64,000 nucleotides of DNA, from assembly GCF_035594125.1 (NCBI RefSeq), contig NW_026973727.1, positions 1-64,000 on the forward strand, given 5' to 3'. Below the pieces are notes generated by a model. It worked only from the letters and a program-made list of their open reading frames with translations, was not told the DNA's origin and did no database searches. The position numbers and the translations under genes are program-made. Numbering within the stretch: position 1 is the stretch's first letter; the number at the start of each line of letters is the position of its first letter. Source of the DNA: Scylla paramamosain. Lineage: Eukaryota; Arthropoda; Malacostraca; Decapoda; Portunidae. Shown one piece after another: positions 11,573 to 25,556 of this stretch.

Positions 11573-12048
11573 GTTGAGCAGACTGCATTTACCTCCACAT
11601 TTAAGCAAGTTGGTGCTATTTAATGGTCAAACTTTGGTTGGCATTCCCTCCAGAGACTAAAGATGTACTGAGTGGCTTTTGTCATTAGGTTTTCTTAGTG
11701 TGGTTTAAACAAAGGCAGGACTAATGCATGGGTAAATGAACCATTATTTATGTAGGATCTTGAGGTGCACCACGGCAACATTGAAGCCCCAACAGGCCGA
11801 GGTTTGTAGCTGATATCAGAGTCCTCAGTTGACTGTTTACAGGAAGAGTGTGGCAACAACCTCAGACTGACAGACAGGTGAGATGCTGATGGTCAAGTAA
11901 ATCAGCTGCCTCATTTTTAGCAATGCCTGCATGAGTGGAGCCTAACTGTGTATCTTTTCCATGCTAACAAGGCAAAATTACCACTTATGACCAGGAGTAA
12001 CAAGGGGATAGACTAATAAAGATGCTGGAGGTGACTCAGAATGTGAGC

Positions 12049-12209
<161 letters not shown>

Positions 12210-12304
12210 TAAACATCTCAGATCTTTGGGTACCATAAACATACCCAGATCTTTGGGTAGGTCTCATTCCTGAAGATCTGAGCTCTTTTCCGTAGGTGGA
12301 AGAA

Positions 12305-12309
<5 letters not shown>

Positions 12310-12372
<63 letters not shown>
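12310..12372. repeat. (CA)n microsatellite
   Basis: About 62 bases of CA repeat. Confidence 0.97.
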
Positions 12373-12375
<3 letters not shown>

Positions 12376-12804
12376 CATAATATCCCTCCAGATCCACCCA
12401 ACATTGCTGGATAAAAACATCCCTGACCAGGATTTCTACCTTCTCTTACAATTCCACGTTTGAAATGTTGGCACATGACGTGGCATTTGATACGAAGAAG
12501 GTAGGCAAGTACTAACCTATCTAAAGCACTCCTAGTGCTGTAGTTGCACATGACCTCTGAGTGCCTCCCAAGTTGTTCCATGACTGGCTAGCATTTTGAG
12601 CACAGGAGAGGGAGACACAAGCAAGTCTTGTGTAGCTACAATATACTGTATATGGTGAGACACTATCATTTTTTCCCTAATTGTACTTTTAGTTTGCAGC
12701 TTTACAATAACATCTTCATTTAAATATATTCTGTCATCAGATCTTATAATTCAATACACTGTACTTATTAAAATAAATATTCGTTCAAAGAGGATGCTAT
12801 GATT

Positions 12805-12896
12805 TATCTTCGACCCGCTCGGTCCGGCAATGATGGTGCTCTACGGATCGTCGCGCATCAAGACGCTCGGCGTTGTCGGAGTGACAGAGAAAGCAG
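12805..12896 (+). other. CpG-dense island with open frames, possible exon of unknown gene
   Basis: A stretch of about 75 bases carries roughly a dozen CpGs in otherwise AT-rich DNA. A plus frame reads DPLGPAMMVLYGSSRIKTLG up to a possible GTGAAA donor, and a minus frame is also open (SVEHHHCRTERVEDKS). Nothing was recognised; it may be an exon or a fragment of a mobile element. Confidence 0.3.
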
Positions 12897-13049
12897 GTGA
12901 AAACAAAAGGCAACTGAATGTCAGCTTATGCACATGTCTGAATGGCTGGTGAGTGCTACTGCTCTGCTGGTCAGCCCCCACCTCTGCCTTGCCTTCCCTA
13001 CCCAACAATATCCTTCCCAGCTGCTTAGCATTAACACTCCAAGGCAAGA

Positions 13050-14500
13050 CAACATAGGACTGCAGTGACTGCCTGCATTGTGGTTCATTTACCTACACTA
13101 CAACATCAAAAGCTACACTCAAATTATCTTTTACATAGATTTATACTAACTCCTTCCCTACACTGAGTGGTGCATCCTGATGTTTAAAATGGACTGTGAA
13201 GCAGCACAGTTAAATCAGAATGTAGTTCAAACTTTTTAAAATGTGTAAGTTGTTCTCAGACATCACCTTGCCTCTTCATTAAAGAAAGAAGAAAAAAAAG
13301 TATGGAGGAGGAAGACAAATTCATAATAAGTAGGTACAAGAATGAACTTAACTAGCAAATATGAATTATTAGTTCAACCTCTAACAAACCTTTTACAAAA
13401 AAAACAGCACAACTCCAGTTCCCAATAACAACTGGTTGGCTGACATAAGAAATTTATAACTTATTGTAAACATTTACAAAGAAAGCAACAAAGCAAAGAC
13501 ACGTTTACTTGACGTTAGCCAAAAGAGAAGCCGAATGTTGTCCAAACCCGATTCACGTCATCACGTCAGCAAACGTCACCCTTCCATCCACCGCAAGAGA
13601 ACAACAAGTTACGAGCGGCTCTGACAACCATAGAGATGCAGCAAGTGCACGTGCACGTGTACTCGCAGAGTACATCATGTCACATTTTCGATCCATACCA
13701 AAATTTGTAATTAATGTGTAACATTTGGAGAACAACCGTGCAAGAATGAATCGGACAGGTGCAACAAACGACAGCGTGGTGAAACGGTGACCAGAGCCTT
13801 CCAGCAGCCTCCCTGAGCCTCACCTTGCAGTCTGCTGTGAGGCAAGAGAATGCCCCACTGTCCTCCTCAAAGCGGATCATCGTGTGTTCACGTTCCGGGC
13901 CTGCCGGGAAGTAACATTAAGTGCACATCAGATTTGCAATGGGGGGCTCAAATTGACTTACTTATACTAATACTTCTATTGTTATTCTGCTATTATCATT
14001 GTTTATATTGCTTCTTGTCACATCCGTGTTCTTAATAACTTAATTTCATGCTTTCAGATTCTGCTTCCAGACCAACCTTCATTCTACTTTCCGGCAGATC
14101 TGTAGTGAAAATGTTCAAAATCTGATGAAAAAAAAAAAAGTGAAGACAATTGTAAAAGCCTATAGATAAGCTAAATATTAATAGATTTTAAAAAAGGGGA
14201 GTAAATGCTTATGTGGTGAGGTGTGTGGTGAGGTGGAGTGTGTGGGTGGAGTTTGGTGTGCTCTTCACGGAATGAAGACAGGCAGCAACACACCTTCATT
14301 GTGTTGTGGTGCCACGTCTTGATGTGGTCAACCACTGCCAGCTTCCATCCTCATTATCCTACTGAAGGCCACACCCAGCAACTCCTTACGCTGTAACAAC
14401 GTGTAATGTAAATAATGAAGGCCACTTGCTGCAACTTGAGGGAGCTACAGTGCTACCACAACACACTTCATGACAGGCAGAACAAGGAGAACAGGTGGAC
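13050..14500. other. Region without recognised genes
   Basis: Mixed-composition sequence with only short unsupported ORFs. A GTGGTGAGGTG-type short repeat lies near 14,210-14,250. Confidence 0.5.
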
Positions 14501-14527
14501 ATCCTACATCTTTAGCTTAGAATACGG

Positions 14528-14790
<263 letters not shown>

Positions 14791-15762
14791 CACCGGCACT
14801 GGCCTGAAGGGTACGCCATGCACACCTTACACAAGGAAGAGACACAATTTCAGGTCTGCTTCTTTCATTAATCCACACACACACAGACACTAACTCTTTT
14901 TTATTATTGCTTTGTGAAAACTGAGAATATGTTTAATTAAACATATGGACTCCAAATTGCATCAATGTTTGTTTCTTAGGTCAACTTAAAAAACTGATTG
15001 CAAATATAAAATTTTCTTCTTTCAATTATCAAAAACAAACAGTCAAAGAGCACTGATAATTTAATAGTGCACTATGAGCTTAAAGTGATGCAAGATCACT
15101 AAGATTCAGCCAAGCAATGGATTACGGGTTATATTACAACTGCAGTGTGATAAGATTTATCTTTACACATCAAACTCTTTATGATTTTCACAAAAAAATC
15201 AACAAAGTGCAATGGAGGGATCTGAATGATTTCAGCACTTGATATCACATTACTCAGCGTGGTGTCCTGAACCAGAACATTTCAAACAAAATGACATTTG
15301 TGCAAAATGACGACAATCATATCAACAGTAAATATGCATTTTCTTCACAAAAACAGTGCTTAATGTGCTACCGACAATTAAATACAGCAAACGCGGCGAG
15401 AGCAGTGCCGTGCGGAAAGGCTTCGGAACACCAAGAATTAGTGAATGCACAACGCATCCTGCTTGTCGAAAGGAGGCATAAGGCGCGTCTTTCCGTGTCA
15501 AGATGAGTACGAACAATTACTGTTCAAAATTTCAAATCGGAATAAGGTCATTTCAAATAAAAGGAATATATAAAACAATATATGAATACATCTTTTAAGT
15601 TGTATCATCTCAATACCTGAAGGAGTAAGCAGCAAGGAACACAAAGGAAAGTTTGCTTTTCACATCAGAAGTGAAGTGAGTCTAAAGTGAGCCTGAAAAA
15701 GGTAACACTCCAAATCTGCAATCACAGCTCTTGCCAATGTTAAAAACAAGAAGAAGAAGAAG

Positions 15763-15769
<7 letters not shown>

Positions 15770-15846
<77 letters not shown>
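15770..15846. repeat. (GA)n microsatellite
   Basis: About 77 bases of GA, preceded by AAG units. Confidence 0.97.
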
Positions 15847-15850
<4 letters not shown>

Positions 15851-16008
15851 TTCCCCTGGCCTTCCAGGGTACTGGGACAAGAGCCACCTCTCACCCAAGA
15901 ATCTTCACTTCCTCTTCCTCCTCTTTCTCCTCGACTCAAGATGGAGGGAGATGTGCAGCCGCCGATTGACTAAGGCAAAGACATACAGTGGCCATTGATA
16001 TCACTAGT

Positions 16009-16011
<3 letters not shown>

Positions 16012-16080
<69 letters not shown>

Positions 16081-16095
16081 GTGAATGGGACACCT

Positions 16096-16163
<68 letters not shown>
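16012..16163. repeat. Inverted (GT)n / (AC)n pair
   Basis: About 68 bases of GT, a spacer of about 18 bases, then about 66 bases of AC. The arms are reverse complements, so a hairpin or cruciform can form. Confidence 0.95.
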
Positions 16164-16429
16164 CATGACTATCACCAGATCCTAAAAAAAAAAAAAAAAA
16201 AAAAAAACATACAAATACGAGCTTTTCAAAATTTGTTAACCCCAAATTTATGTACAAGATTTCGGCGTTAAATCGTTAACCAATTGCGATATTTTATAGT
16301 GCAGCGAAGCTTCATCGGCCGGGGAGAGAGGGTGGGAGAGGGGAGGCTGGGAGAGAGGATAAATCGGAAGGGCGAGAGGGGGAAACAGAGAGAGGGGAGA
16401 GGGAAGGGCAAAGAGGAATGGTCTGCAGG

Positions 16430-16494
16430 TGGAGGGAGGGAGGGAGGGAGGGAGGGAGGGCGAGAAAAACAGTGTGTGGGCAGCGTATGAAAGG

Positions 16495-16587
<93 letters not shown>
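16430..16587. repeat. GGGA array and (GA)n microsatellite in a purine-rich region
   Basis: GGGA units at 16,432-16,460 and about 90 bases of GA at 16,498-16,587. The plus strand from 16,318 to 16,770 is strongly purine-rich. Confidence 0.95.
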
Positions 16588-16590
<3 letters not shown>

Positions 16591-16833
16591 CGGGGAGTAC
16601 AAGAGAGGTATAGGGAGGGGTGGAGGGAGAGAATAAAGGCATGGAGGTGAGAAGGATATGGACTATGGGGGAGGGAGAGCAAGGAGAGGAGAGGAGAGTG
16701 GAGGTTGGGGTGGAGGGAGGCCTGGGAAAGAGGAGAGGAGGTTGGGGGTTGTTGAGGAGGGAAGGGAGTGAGGAGCTGCCCGGACGACTGGTCAAAAAAT
16801 TATCACAACCAAAAATTAGTAGATTGTGTAATG

Positions 16834-16870
<37 letters not shown>

Positions 16871-17099
16871 TGCGTGCGTGCGTGCGTGCGTGCGCGCGCG
16901 CGCTCATACAGAAATACAAACGAGATCACTCACCTGATGTGTTTTATCATCCACCCCCTCCACCCGGTCACCCGCACCCTGCCCTCCCTCCCCACATCAA
17001 CCCACACATCCCGCCCACACTGCACCCCGCCTGACCCACCACACCACCAACACCACCACCACCAATACTGGTTACACATTGTCAAAATTATAGGCATTC

Positions 17100-18150
17100 A
17101 CTAATACTTGCATCTGACGGAAGCTGCTTCACCTCATTCTCCTCGTAAAACGTTCTCTTGTGTCGATGAGACCGCGCCTCAGCCTCCAGGTCCAGCCGCG
17201 GAACAAGCGCTGCTCGCCTCGGAAGTTGTGCCACACGCCCACACGTCCACGGCACGCCACTGTGCTTACTGATTCCGGCCCTTTAATTCTGCCACCTGGT
17301 AACTGTCACTAGGGATGCTCTCACTCCCTGATTGGTTCATGTATTCCCGTTTTTTTTTTAAATTTGGGCAGCAAATTGGCTCTTGCCAAAATCTCATATT
17401 TAGTAATGAGACCATAGGTTATTCTGACCTTCATAACCTGATGTCTTATATATAAGATTTTGACCTTGAAGGATATAATTTATCTGCATCACATTTTAAA
17501 GAAAACGGAAACACTGAGGCCAATCAGGGAGCTCTAACATCGGTCAGTGGCAGTGTTACCATGCTCGCGTGTCCTCAGCTGGCAAAACTGAGGAGCGTTC
17601 ATATCGAAATTGAGTGGCGAAGCTTCAACATATGAGATCGTGACTGTATGAATATGTATCTGAGATTTGTGGTCGTAATAAGAAACGGGTGTGAGAATGA
17701 CAATGCAAAGATTTCATGGCCGCTGCAATTTGAAAAAGGGATACAGTCAGGTATACGGGATACAGTCAGGTGCCGGTTTAGTTGAAGTGGAGTGAAGGTG
17801 GGTGATGCATTCATTGCCTCATTGCCTCACCGCCTCCCTGCGCACGTCACTGCTGCAGCCGAAAAAAACATTGTTGCTCTGCTAGAATGATCGACAAGTG
17901 GCACCGAGTAACTGTGTTAGAGGCCTCGCTAGAGATTCCTCACCTGACAGAGGCACGCCCCTGGCCTGACGGGGTCACTGGCAGGGTAACAGCGTTGGTC
18001 TCTGCTCTGCCAAGGACATGGGGCAGTCTCATTCTCCCAGGGAGCGAGGGGCAAGCTCTGACTTTATTCCAGAGGCAGGTGTGGCCCTCTTGTTTCCCTT
18101 TTTATCTCCTTGGCACTGAGGTCCGATGGTTAAACGGTTTGGTATTTCAA
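17100..18150. other. Region without recognised genes
   Basis: No supported coding signal. A 17-base direct repeat, GGGATACAGTCAGGT(A/G), occurs near 17,740-17,775. Confidence 0.5.
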
Positions 18151-18159
18151 TTATCTTTA

Positions 18160-18331
18160 ACAGTAACAGTGGAAGTCATTACTATTTTAAAAGGTGTTTT
18201 CAAGATTCTAGTGATAATTTAACAAAGATCGTCATTGAGAGAGCCACCCATGAGAATCCAGCTAATCATCTCTGTAGCCTTTGGAAAAATAACCCTTATG
18301 AGAAAACTCAGGGTTTAGAAATACGTGGCTA
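18160..18331 (+). mobile_element. MITE-like family, partial copy
   Basis: Contains the TTCTAGTGATAATTTAAC and CTAATCATCTCTGTAGCC core of the family. The right end is degraded (GGTTTAGAAATACG). Confidence 0.5.
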
Positions 18332-19640
18332 TAACATCGAGATAAAGTGGCCTCCTTTGTTTTTCCTTCCCTCCCATCCTTCCACCAAGTCCTAAGGGAG
18401 GCTCAGCAAGGCACCTCCTCCTCTCCTCCGTGGCTCTAAATTAATAGTGTTATTCCCACACACACACTCCCGCCTCCCACCCTCTTTACAGGCTGGTTGC
18501 AATTTACAGGCTTTTTGTAACATTCCTTCCCTGCCTCCAGAATGTAAGCAGACCTGCTCGATGGCTCTAATTTGCGTGCCCTTGCTGAGGTCACAACGGT
18601 GAGCAGGGAACGGCGTGTGTCTGTGTGTGTGCCCTGTATGTTGGCTGTCCTGTCTTTGTCAGATGTACCGCGCTCCGGGACAAGAGAAAACAAGGAAATG
18701 AGAAGACGGAAAGACGAGAAAGACAGAGAGAGAGAGAGAGACAGAGACGAGAGAGATGGAGAGACAGACGAGAGACGAGGAGACGAGAAGATGAGAAGAC
18801 ACAGGTGAAAGAAAAAAGAAAAAACTGTGGTGTAATGTATGAGATCTGGAAGGTGTGTATGTGTGTGTGTGTGTAACGAGGACCACAGGAGTAGATGAGA
18901 AGCGGTTCATATGAGGGATATAGGTAAGCATCGCTTCCTACATCGATCACACACACACACACACACACACCATGTGGGGATCTGATGCTTGAATAGTCCT
19001 CGTGATCAAGGCTCGTGAGAAGGTGTGTGTGTGTGAGTGTGTGTGGGTGGGTGGGTGGGTGCGTAGGTGCGTGAAGGGAGTGCAGGGAGGGTGGGACAGA
19101 GAGAGAGAGGGAGAGAGAGAGGCACCACCACGTTCGGCTCCTTCCGCTGCGGCCCGATCGAGTAATTAGCCAGCAGGGGTTAATAACAACCGCTGAATAG
19201 GATGCGCCCTTCCTCACCCTGGGCCGGAATATTGGCTCCACCGCGCCCCTCGAGCTACGCCAGGCGGGGGAGGGGCAGGAGGAGGGTGAGGGCGGCGCGG
19301 GAAGTGTCACCTCTTTGGAATTATTAGTAACTGTCTTGTTCTCGTATTTACTTGGATCTAATTGTTTATCTGTGTCTGTATTCGTATATTTGGATCAGCT
19401 TCTTTGTTTCTATTCGTCTGTTTGTTTGTTTTTTATCTCCTATTGATCTATCTGTGATTTTCATAATTGTATTTATCTGCTGTTTCGAGCTACATGTCTG
19501 TCTATTCGTCTGTTTGCAGTTCATATATCTGTATGCATCTCTGTATTTCAGTCTACCTGTTTATTCATCTACCTATCTATCTATCTATTTATCTATCTAT
19601 CTACATATGAAATCATCTTATCTTTCTTCTTTCGTCTCAA

Positions 19641-19671
<31 letters not shown>

Positions 19672-19829
19672 CTGCAGCAGGGAGGGAAGGAGAGAGGGGG
19701 ACAGGGAGGTGGCGCCGCTACCTGGGCCCATAAATCACCTTATTTTATTCGCTGCGTCAACTCGCCTCTCCTCGTTTATAATATACTTTTTACTTCAAAT
19801 GCAAAAATATGTGATAACCACAGCGCGCC

Positions 19830-19862
<33 letters not shown>

Positions 19863-19965
19863 CGGCAATAATATGACCTGCTCCATTACATTCTTCCTTC
19901 CTCCACTGAAGACATTCTCGTGAAATCAAAAGTCACAGCAGCAAAATGCCTAAATATATGTCCAG

Positions 19966-19970
<5 letters not shown>

Positions 19971-20046
<76 letters not shown>
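19971..20046. repeat. (GA)n microsatellite
   Basis: About 76 bases of GA repeat. Confidence 0.97.
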
Positions 20047-20048
<2 letters not shown>

Positions 20049-20130
20049 GTGGGGGGGGTGCAGGAGGAGTAGGAAGAGAACTAAGAGAAACTAATAACTA
20101 GAAGATCGAGTTCCTTTTTTTTAATAATAT

Positions 20131-20248
20131 ACAAATTTATGGATGGGAATGATAGATGGATATAGGTAAGCATGTTTGGGACGAGGACTACAACGTGTAG
20201 GCCTAATGGCTTCTTGCAGTTTCCTTCATTTTCTTATGTCCTTATGAA
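20131..20248 (+). mobile_element. CR1-like LINE 3' terminal fragment
   Basis: The sequence from ACAAATTTATGGATGG through CGTGTAGGCCTAATGGCTTC to CTTATGTCCTTATG matches the tail at 36,380-36,775 in reverse orientation. Confidence 0.65.
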
Positions 20249-20848
20249 ACCTACACATAACGCAGCCCGTGGTGGGCGTCAGGAGGCCTCGTGACTATAC
20301 ATAAACTGCTTCGCTAATTAACCACTGTAAGCTCCGAAAGTCGCACAGCACACTGGTTCCACTAATAGCGTAATGCACAATAATGATAGGAGGGAATGGA
20401 GAGATGCTTTAAATCGTCACAATCAGGCGAGGAGCTGCAAGGGAAAGGAGTCTGATGTGTCGAGAGTAGCATCTTATTTCAGTGTAGCATTTCACCACCA
20501 GATGAAAGAGACCTTAACCCATTCGTTGCTAGACACAGTGCTTCCTACAATGCTACAATGCTCACCTACAGCTTTTTTACGCACTTGATTCTCGTACTAC
20601 CTTCTTTTAAATATTTATTTACCCTAGAAAGAACAAAATTTATTTTCTCCTTTTTTTTTTTTTTCAGTGTCTCTGCAAACATATCTTTTACAGTCCCCTG
20701 AAGGGTTAAGGACAACCAAAGCAGTGAAAATGTTGTAAGATATTCTATATACTACTCAACCACGGGAGGAGGAATAGAAGCGGAAAACAAGAATGAACGA
20801 GAGGTTGTTGCAAGTGTCTACTGCAGAAGGAAATAGAAGGGAAAAGAA

Positions 20849-20891
<43 letters not shown>

Positions 20892-20985
20892 GGAGAGAGG
20901 GGGAGAGAGGGTGAGAGCATGGCAGAGAGAGAATAGGAAGAGAGTGAGGAGAGGCCGGGAGGAGACAGATACACCCACCCACACC

Positions 20986-21031
<46 letters not shown>

Positions 21032-21284
21032 TAGAGAACAGATGAAGGAAATAACGAGAAGAATTAACGAGGGAGAGAAGAGGAGGATGGACGAGGGTGG
21101 GAGGGCGTGAGGCAGGGCGGGAAGAGATGGAAGTAATGCAGAGAGGAATGAGGAAGCTCAGGGAAGGGTGGTAATGGCCTCGAGAGATCAACTACAGTGG
21201 TTCCTTTCCCTGACCTGAGGGAGAGAGCGGCCCGCGGCACTCAGGCATTGCAGGTTACGTGGGCGTGAGGCAATCTAGGCGCTA

Positions 21285-21500
21285 CCTGGAGCTAATCTCT
21301 TGACGGAGGCGCTGAAGGAGTTTCCTATATTGATGATAAACTAAGCATTTATTTCTACAAGAGAGGCAGGTATATATGTAAATTATTGTTTTTGTATTAC
21401 GAAACAGCTGTGTGAAAAGAATTAAGTCGAAAATCTGCGGATACCAGGAGCTAATCTCTTGACGGAGGCGCTGAAGGAGTTCCTTATGTTGTTGATAAAT
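21285..21500. repeat. Direct repeat with about 160-base period
   Basis: GGAGCTAATCTCTTGACGGA followed by GGCGCTGAAGGAGTT occurs near 21,289 and 21,449. Weaker similarity runs on (GATAAA, AGGCAGGT, GTAAATTA). Confidence 0.8.
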
Positions 21501-22044
21501 ATGGTACCGCTAAATTAACCATTGTTTTCGAGAAGGCAGGTTTACCGAATGTAAATTACTGTAAATTATTCTTTCTTTCTGTCCATCTTTCTCCCACAAT
21601 GACATACTCTGTTCCACTCTGTTTCAATCTAGTCCACCCTGTCCCACTCTGCTCCTCTCTGTCCTTCTCTGCTCCACTCCACTCTGTCCCTCATCAAAAC
21701 AAGCTCTCACATCCCCCAGTTCATCACCTAAATAACCCACATATTTCGGGCTTCCCTTAATGAGAGCGCCCGCCGCGTGCACTACCCCTTGTGGCAGAGA
21801 AGCGACGCAGCTGGCGACAGGACATCTGCACTGCACTCTTCTGACGAAGAGGCAGAAGGCATGATAGCACGAGTGAGAGTGGAAGGAAGCGTGAGGACAG
21901 GCGAAGCAGCAGGGAATACTCTAACAACCTGCCTGCTGAAATACTTTTTCCTTTTAACAACGGGTGCGTTGCAAAGGACTGAAGGAGCGCTAATAAGATG
22001 AAGGATGCTTGTGAAGTGTGTAGTCAGTGTGCAAAGTGGTAGAG

Positions 22045-22048
<4 letters not shown>

Positions 22049-22126
<78 letters not shown>

Positions 22127-22178
22127 AAGGGACGACAGTGACAAAGACCAGTAGACACATCCACCCACCCACACCCCG

Positions 22179-22229
<51 letters not shown>

Positions 22230-22233
22230 ACAC

Positions 22234-22265
<32 letters not shown>

Positions 22266-22269
22266 CACA
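22049..22269. repeat. (GA)n and (CA)n arrays
   Basis: About 75 bases of GA at 22,049-22,124 and interrupted CA arrays at 22,186-22,269. Confidence 0.95.
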
Positions 22270-22554
22270 GACGGACTGAAAGACAGACAGACAGACACAG
22301 AGAAGGCTGCCACTTAGTCCGCAGCCGTATCCCTGCCCCGCCTTTGTCACCCTCTCCACGATTGCTCTTAAAATTTAAACTCCTTATTGTTACACATTCT
22401 TCTCCCGAGAGGAGGTGTTGTGAATAGCCATTGTTTCCAGGCACAAGGGGATGCTTTTATCACATTCCACACCGGGGTAGCGCGTGGCCCGGGCCTCCTC
22501 CCGGCCCTTACTGATACGCATTTACTATACATGGGTCTTAGCCCAGTGTCACGA

Positions 22555-22830
22555 AAATAGTTTGAGCTCTCCTTTTTGTTAATCCATCGCTAGAATCATA
22601 AAAAGCTTACTTAAAAACTCTCATTACGGCTAATTGGCAAAGGCCACAAGCATTGTTATGGTTCTCACTAGTCTTTCCCCTATCAATGATGCAGTATCCT
22701 TGTTAATCTGCCACTAGAATCATAAAAGCTGCCTTGAAAAACTCTCGTTACGACTGATTTCAAAGGCTATAATCGTAATTGGGTTCTCATGGGTCTCTTT
22801 TTATCAATGAAAACAGCAATAATCGCTGGT
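22555..22830 (-). mobile_element. MITE-like family, two tandem reverse-oriented partial copies
   Basis: Reverse-complement motifs (TTAATC, GCTAGAATCATAAAA, AACTCTC) occur twice, about 120 bases apart, matching the core of the element at 4,847. Confidence 0.45.
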
Positions 22831-23607
22831 AATTTTTTAAGAAGCTATTACCGAATGGCCGAAGAACACTCACATGCTTCCTATCAATCTAATCTTCTTC
22901 GACGGCGACTGCATCGGGAGCTCTGGAAGGCACTGACATGAGCCTTTACAAAAGTGTCACTTGAAAAATCTGCCTTGCGCCATTGCGGGAGGGAACCGAT
23001 TAACTAAGACCATTCCACAAATTCAACCCTTTGACTACCATGGCCATTCTTCACTAACCTCTAAAAACTGTGTAAAAATAGTTTGCGTGAAGGAAGTTAA
23101 TCTTAGCTTTTTCCAGACTACAAAAATATTTAAGAGAGCTTAGTACGTAAATAAGTTTCTAAAGATCTGTTCGCGAAAGGATAGTTTTACCAACGACTGC
23201 CTTCCGACACTTCAGGCTAAGAACGTTAAAAAGTGCACGGGTGATGTGGTGCAGAGGACGAAAGCTAAATATAGAAAGCAATACACACATACCCGCCCCC
23301 CGAGTCAGCCGGATCAGGGGGTAGGCGTAAGGGTGTGTGGGCGGGTCCCTCGGGTCACTTGGGCGACGGTGGCATGAATACACGACACACTCGATAATTA
23401 TTCATTTAGCGGGCACGGTAGATCACTGTGAGTCCTGTATCTCCCCACACGTTTCGCCGCCTCATAGCGACTACTGGTAACTTCATAGCAGAAGATAGAA
23501 AAGATACTCGCGGTTTTCAATGGTGTTTTTATGATTCTACTTATAGTTTAGCAAGAATTTCGTATGATTAATAGGAAAAACATCCATGAAGACCTAAACA
23601 ATAATAA

Positions 23608-23612
23608 TAATA

Positions 23613-23647
<35 letters not shown>

Positions 23648-23648
23648 G

Positions 23649-23678
<30 letters not shown>
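23608..23678. repeat. (ACT)n array
   Basis: About 20 ACT units with one interruption (ACGTACT). Confidence 0.95.
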
Positions 23679-23679
<1 letters not shown>

Positions 23680-23754
23680 GTCATCACATAAGCCACCACT
23701 GTAAGAATCACTTCACGAGGAAATCAAGACTCGAACAAAAGATCTGTATGAAAT

Positions 23755-23838
23755 AGAAATGTTTCATGAGAGGGACTGCCACGTGTAGGCCTGATGGCTT
23801 CTTGCAGCTTCCCTTATTTTCTTATGCTCTTATGTTCT
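23755..23838 (+). mobile_element. CR1-like LINE 3' UTR fragment
   Basis: Contains CACGTGTAGGCCTGATGGCT followed by TTCTTATG-type ends, as in the copies at 20,131 and 36,380. Confidence 0.65.
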
Positions 23839-23999
23839 TTATCTATCAGCTGAGGTCCCGGTGCTCCAGTCAAGGGCAAAGGTTATCTACGGAGTTCGCA
23901 GAGAGGAAAAAAATAAGTTCAGTGTATGGGAAAAAAAAAAATCATTTCTATTCACCAGTCTTATAATGATGTTCAGTGACTAGAAAAAAAGGTCGTTTC

Positions 24000-24490
24000 C
24001 CATCATCCTCCTCCTCCCTCCCTCCTCCTCCTCCCCTCTTCCTACTCGTCATGCTCCTCCCACTCATCCTTCTCCTTCACTCGCTACTCCTTCCTTCTCT
24101 CCTTCTCCTCCTCCTCCCTTCCTCCTCCTCCTTGTCATGCTTTTTCCTTCCTTTCTCTTCCTCCTCCTTCTCCTCCTCCTCCTCCTCCTCCTCCTCCTCC
24201 TTCTCCTCCTCCTCTTTTTCCCTTCTCCTCCCCCTCTTCCCCCTCTTCCTCTTTCTCCTCTTCCTTCTTCTTCTCTTTGTTATTCCACATCTCCCTCTTT
24301 CTTGCTTCTCCTCCTTCTCTTCCTCTTCTCCTCCTTCTCCTCCTCCTCCTCCTCCTCCTCCTCCTCCTCGTCTTCCTCTTTCTTCTCTTCCTTCTCCTCT
24401 TGTAACTCCACCTCTCCCTCCTCCTCCTCTTCCTCCTCTCCCTCTCCTCCTCCTCCTCCTCGTTCTCTTCCTCTTCCTCCCCCTTCTTAC
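24000..24490. repeat. Polypyrimidine tract of TCC/TTC units, about 490 bases
   Basis: The plus strand is almost entirely C and T, built of TCC, CTT and CTC units. It yields meaningless long ORFs on both strands. Confidence 0.95.
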
Positions 24491-25319
24491 CTTCTTTCTC
24501 TATATGCGGTAACACTAATGGGGCGGGACAAAAGGACAAAAACCACATGCACTATACATTATAAACCTCAAGAAAACCCCTAAAAGTCGTGGCCTCGCGT
24601 CCCATAAAGGAGAGTCACGTAGCGAACACTGGAGTTGGATGGAGATGGCAGTAGGAGTTTTGTTATTATTTTTTACGTGAGTGTTAAGAAGTCTAGATAG
24701 GTGTGAAAAATATGACGAGAAGTAGGGATTTTTTTTTATCAGTTAGTCTGGTGAAGAGCACAAAATATATAAGTAAATAGATAAATGAATAAATAAGTAA
24801 ATAAATAAGTTAGTAAATAAATATATATAAGAATGTGAGGGTAAGAGTTTAAAATCAGGTTACATTAGATTAGGATTAGGTATTATCAAGCAGATTTCCC
24901 CTCCTTCCACTCTGAACCAGTTTAGAAAAAGTCATCCTTATGAGAAAGTGCTTCAAGTGTTCCTGCTTATAACACGTCAAACGCTTTCACGAGGTGAGAA
25001 GTTCAATCATTCGCATCTGAGTACTTCGAAACAAGACTCCAAGAGGCAACGGAACGGAAGGAAATGAGAAAGAAAATAAGCTCAAATAACCGAAACAGTG
25101 AGCTGAACGAAGATTACTGGGAGGGCGACAGGAGGTGAAGGACAGTTTGACGCTCTGGAGTTTCACATACCAGGCCGAGGGCAAAGGAAGAAGGAAGCAG
25201 GGCAGGGACGCACTTGTAATTAATCTTATCGTCTCGTCCCTCCTTCGTTGGCGGCGGGGTCCCTTGGCTGGATTATACACTGAGAGATTGATGCGATGCG
25301 ATGGGTACCTAGGTAGATA

Positions 25320-25458
<139 letters not shown>

Positions 25459-25520
25459 TAAACACACAGACCAAAGAAGAACAAAGAGAAAGAGATGAAG
25501 ACAGACGAAATTACCTAGAA

Positions 25521-25556
<36 letters not shown>

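Noticed and set aside
19352..19876. Plus-strand ORF of 174 codons rich in Phe, Leu, Tyr and Ser
   Set aside because: Derived from CTAT/CTGT-like repeats, CA arrays and AT-rich sequence; the hydrophobic runs are compositional.
24135..24548. Long ORFs rich in Glu/Arg or Ser/Pro/Leu
   Set aside because: They are translations of a TCC/TTC tract, without motifs or sensible codon use.
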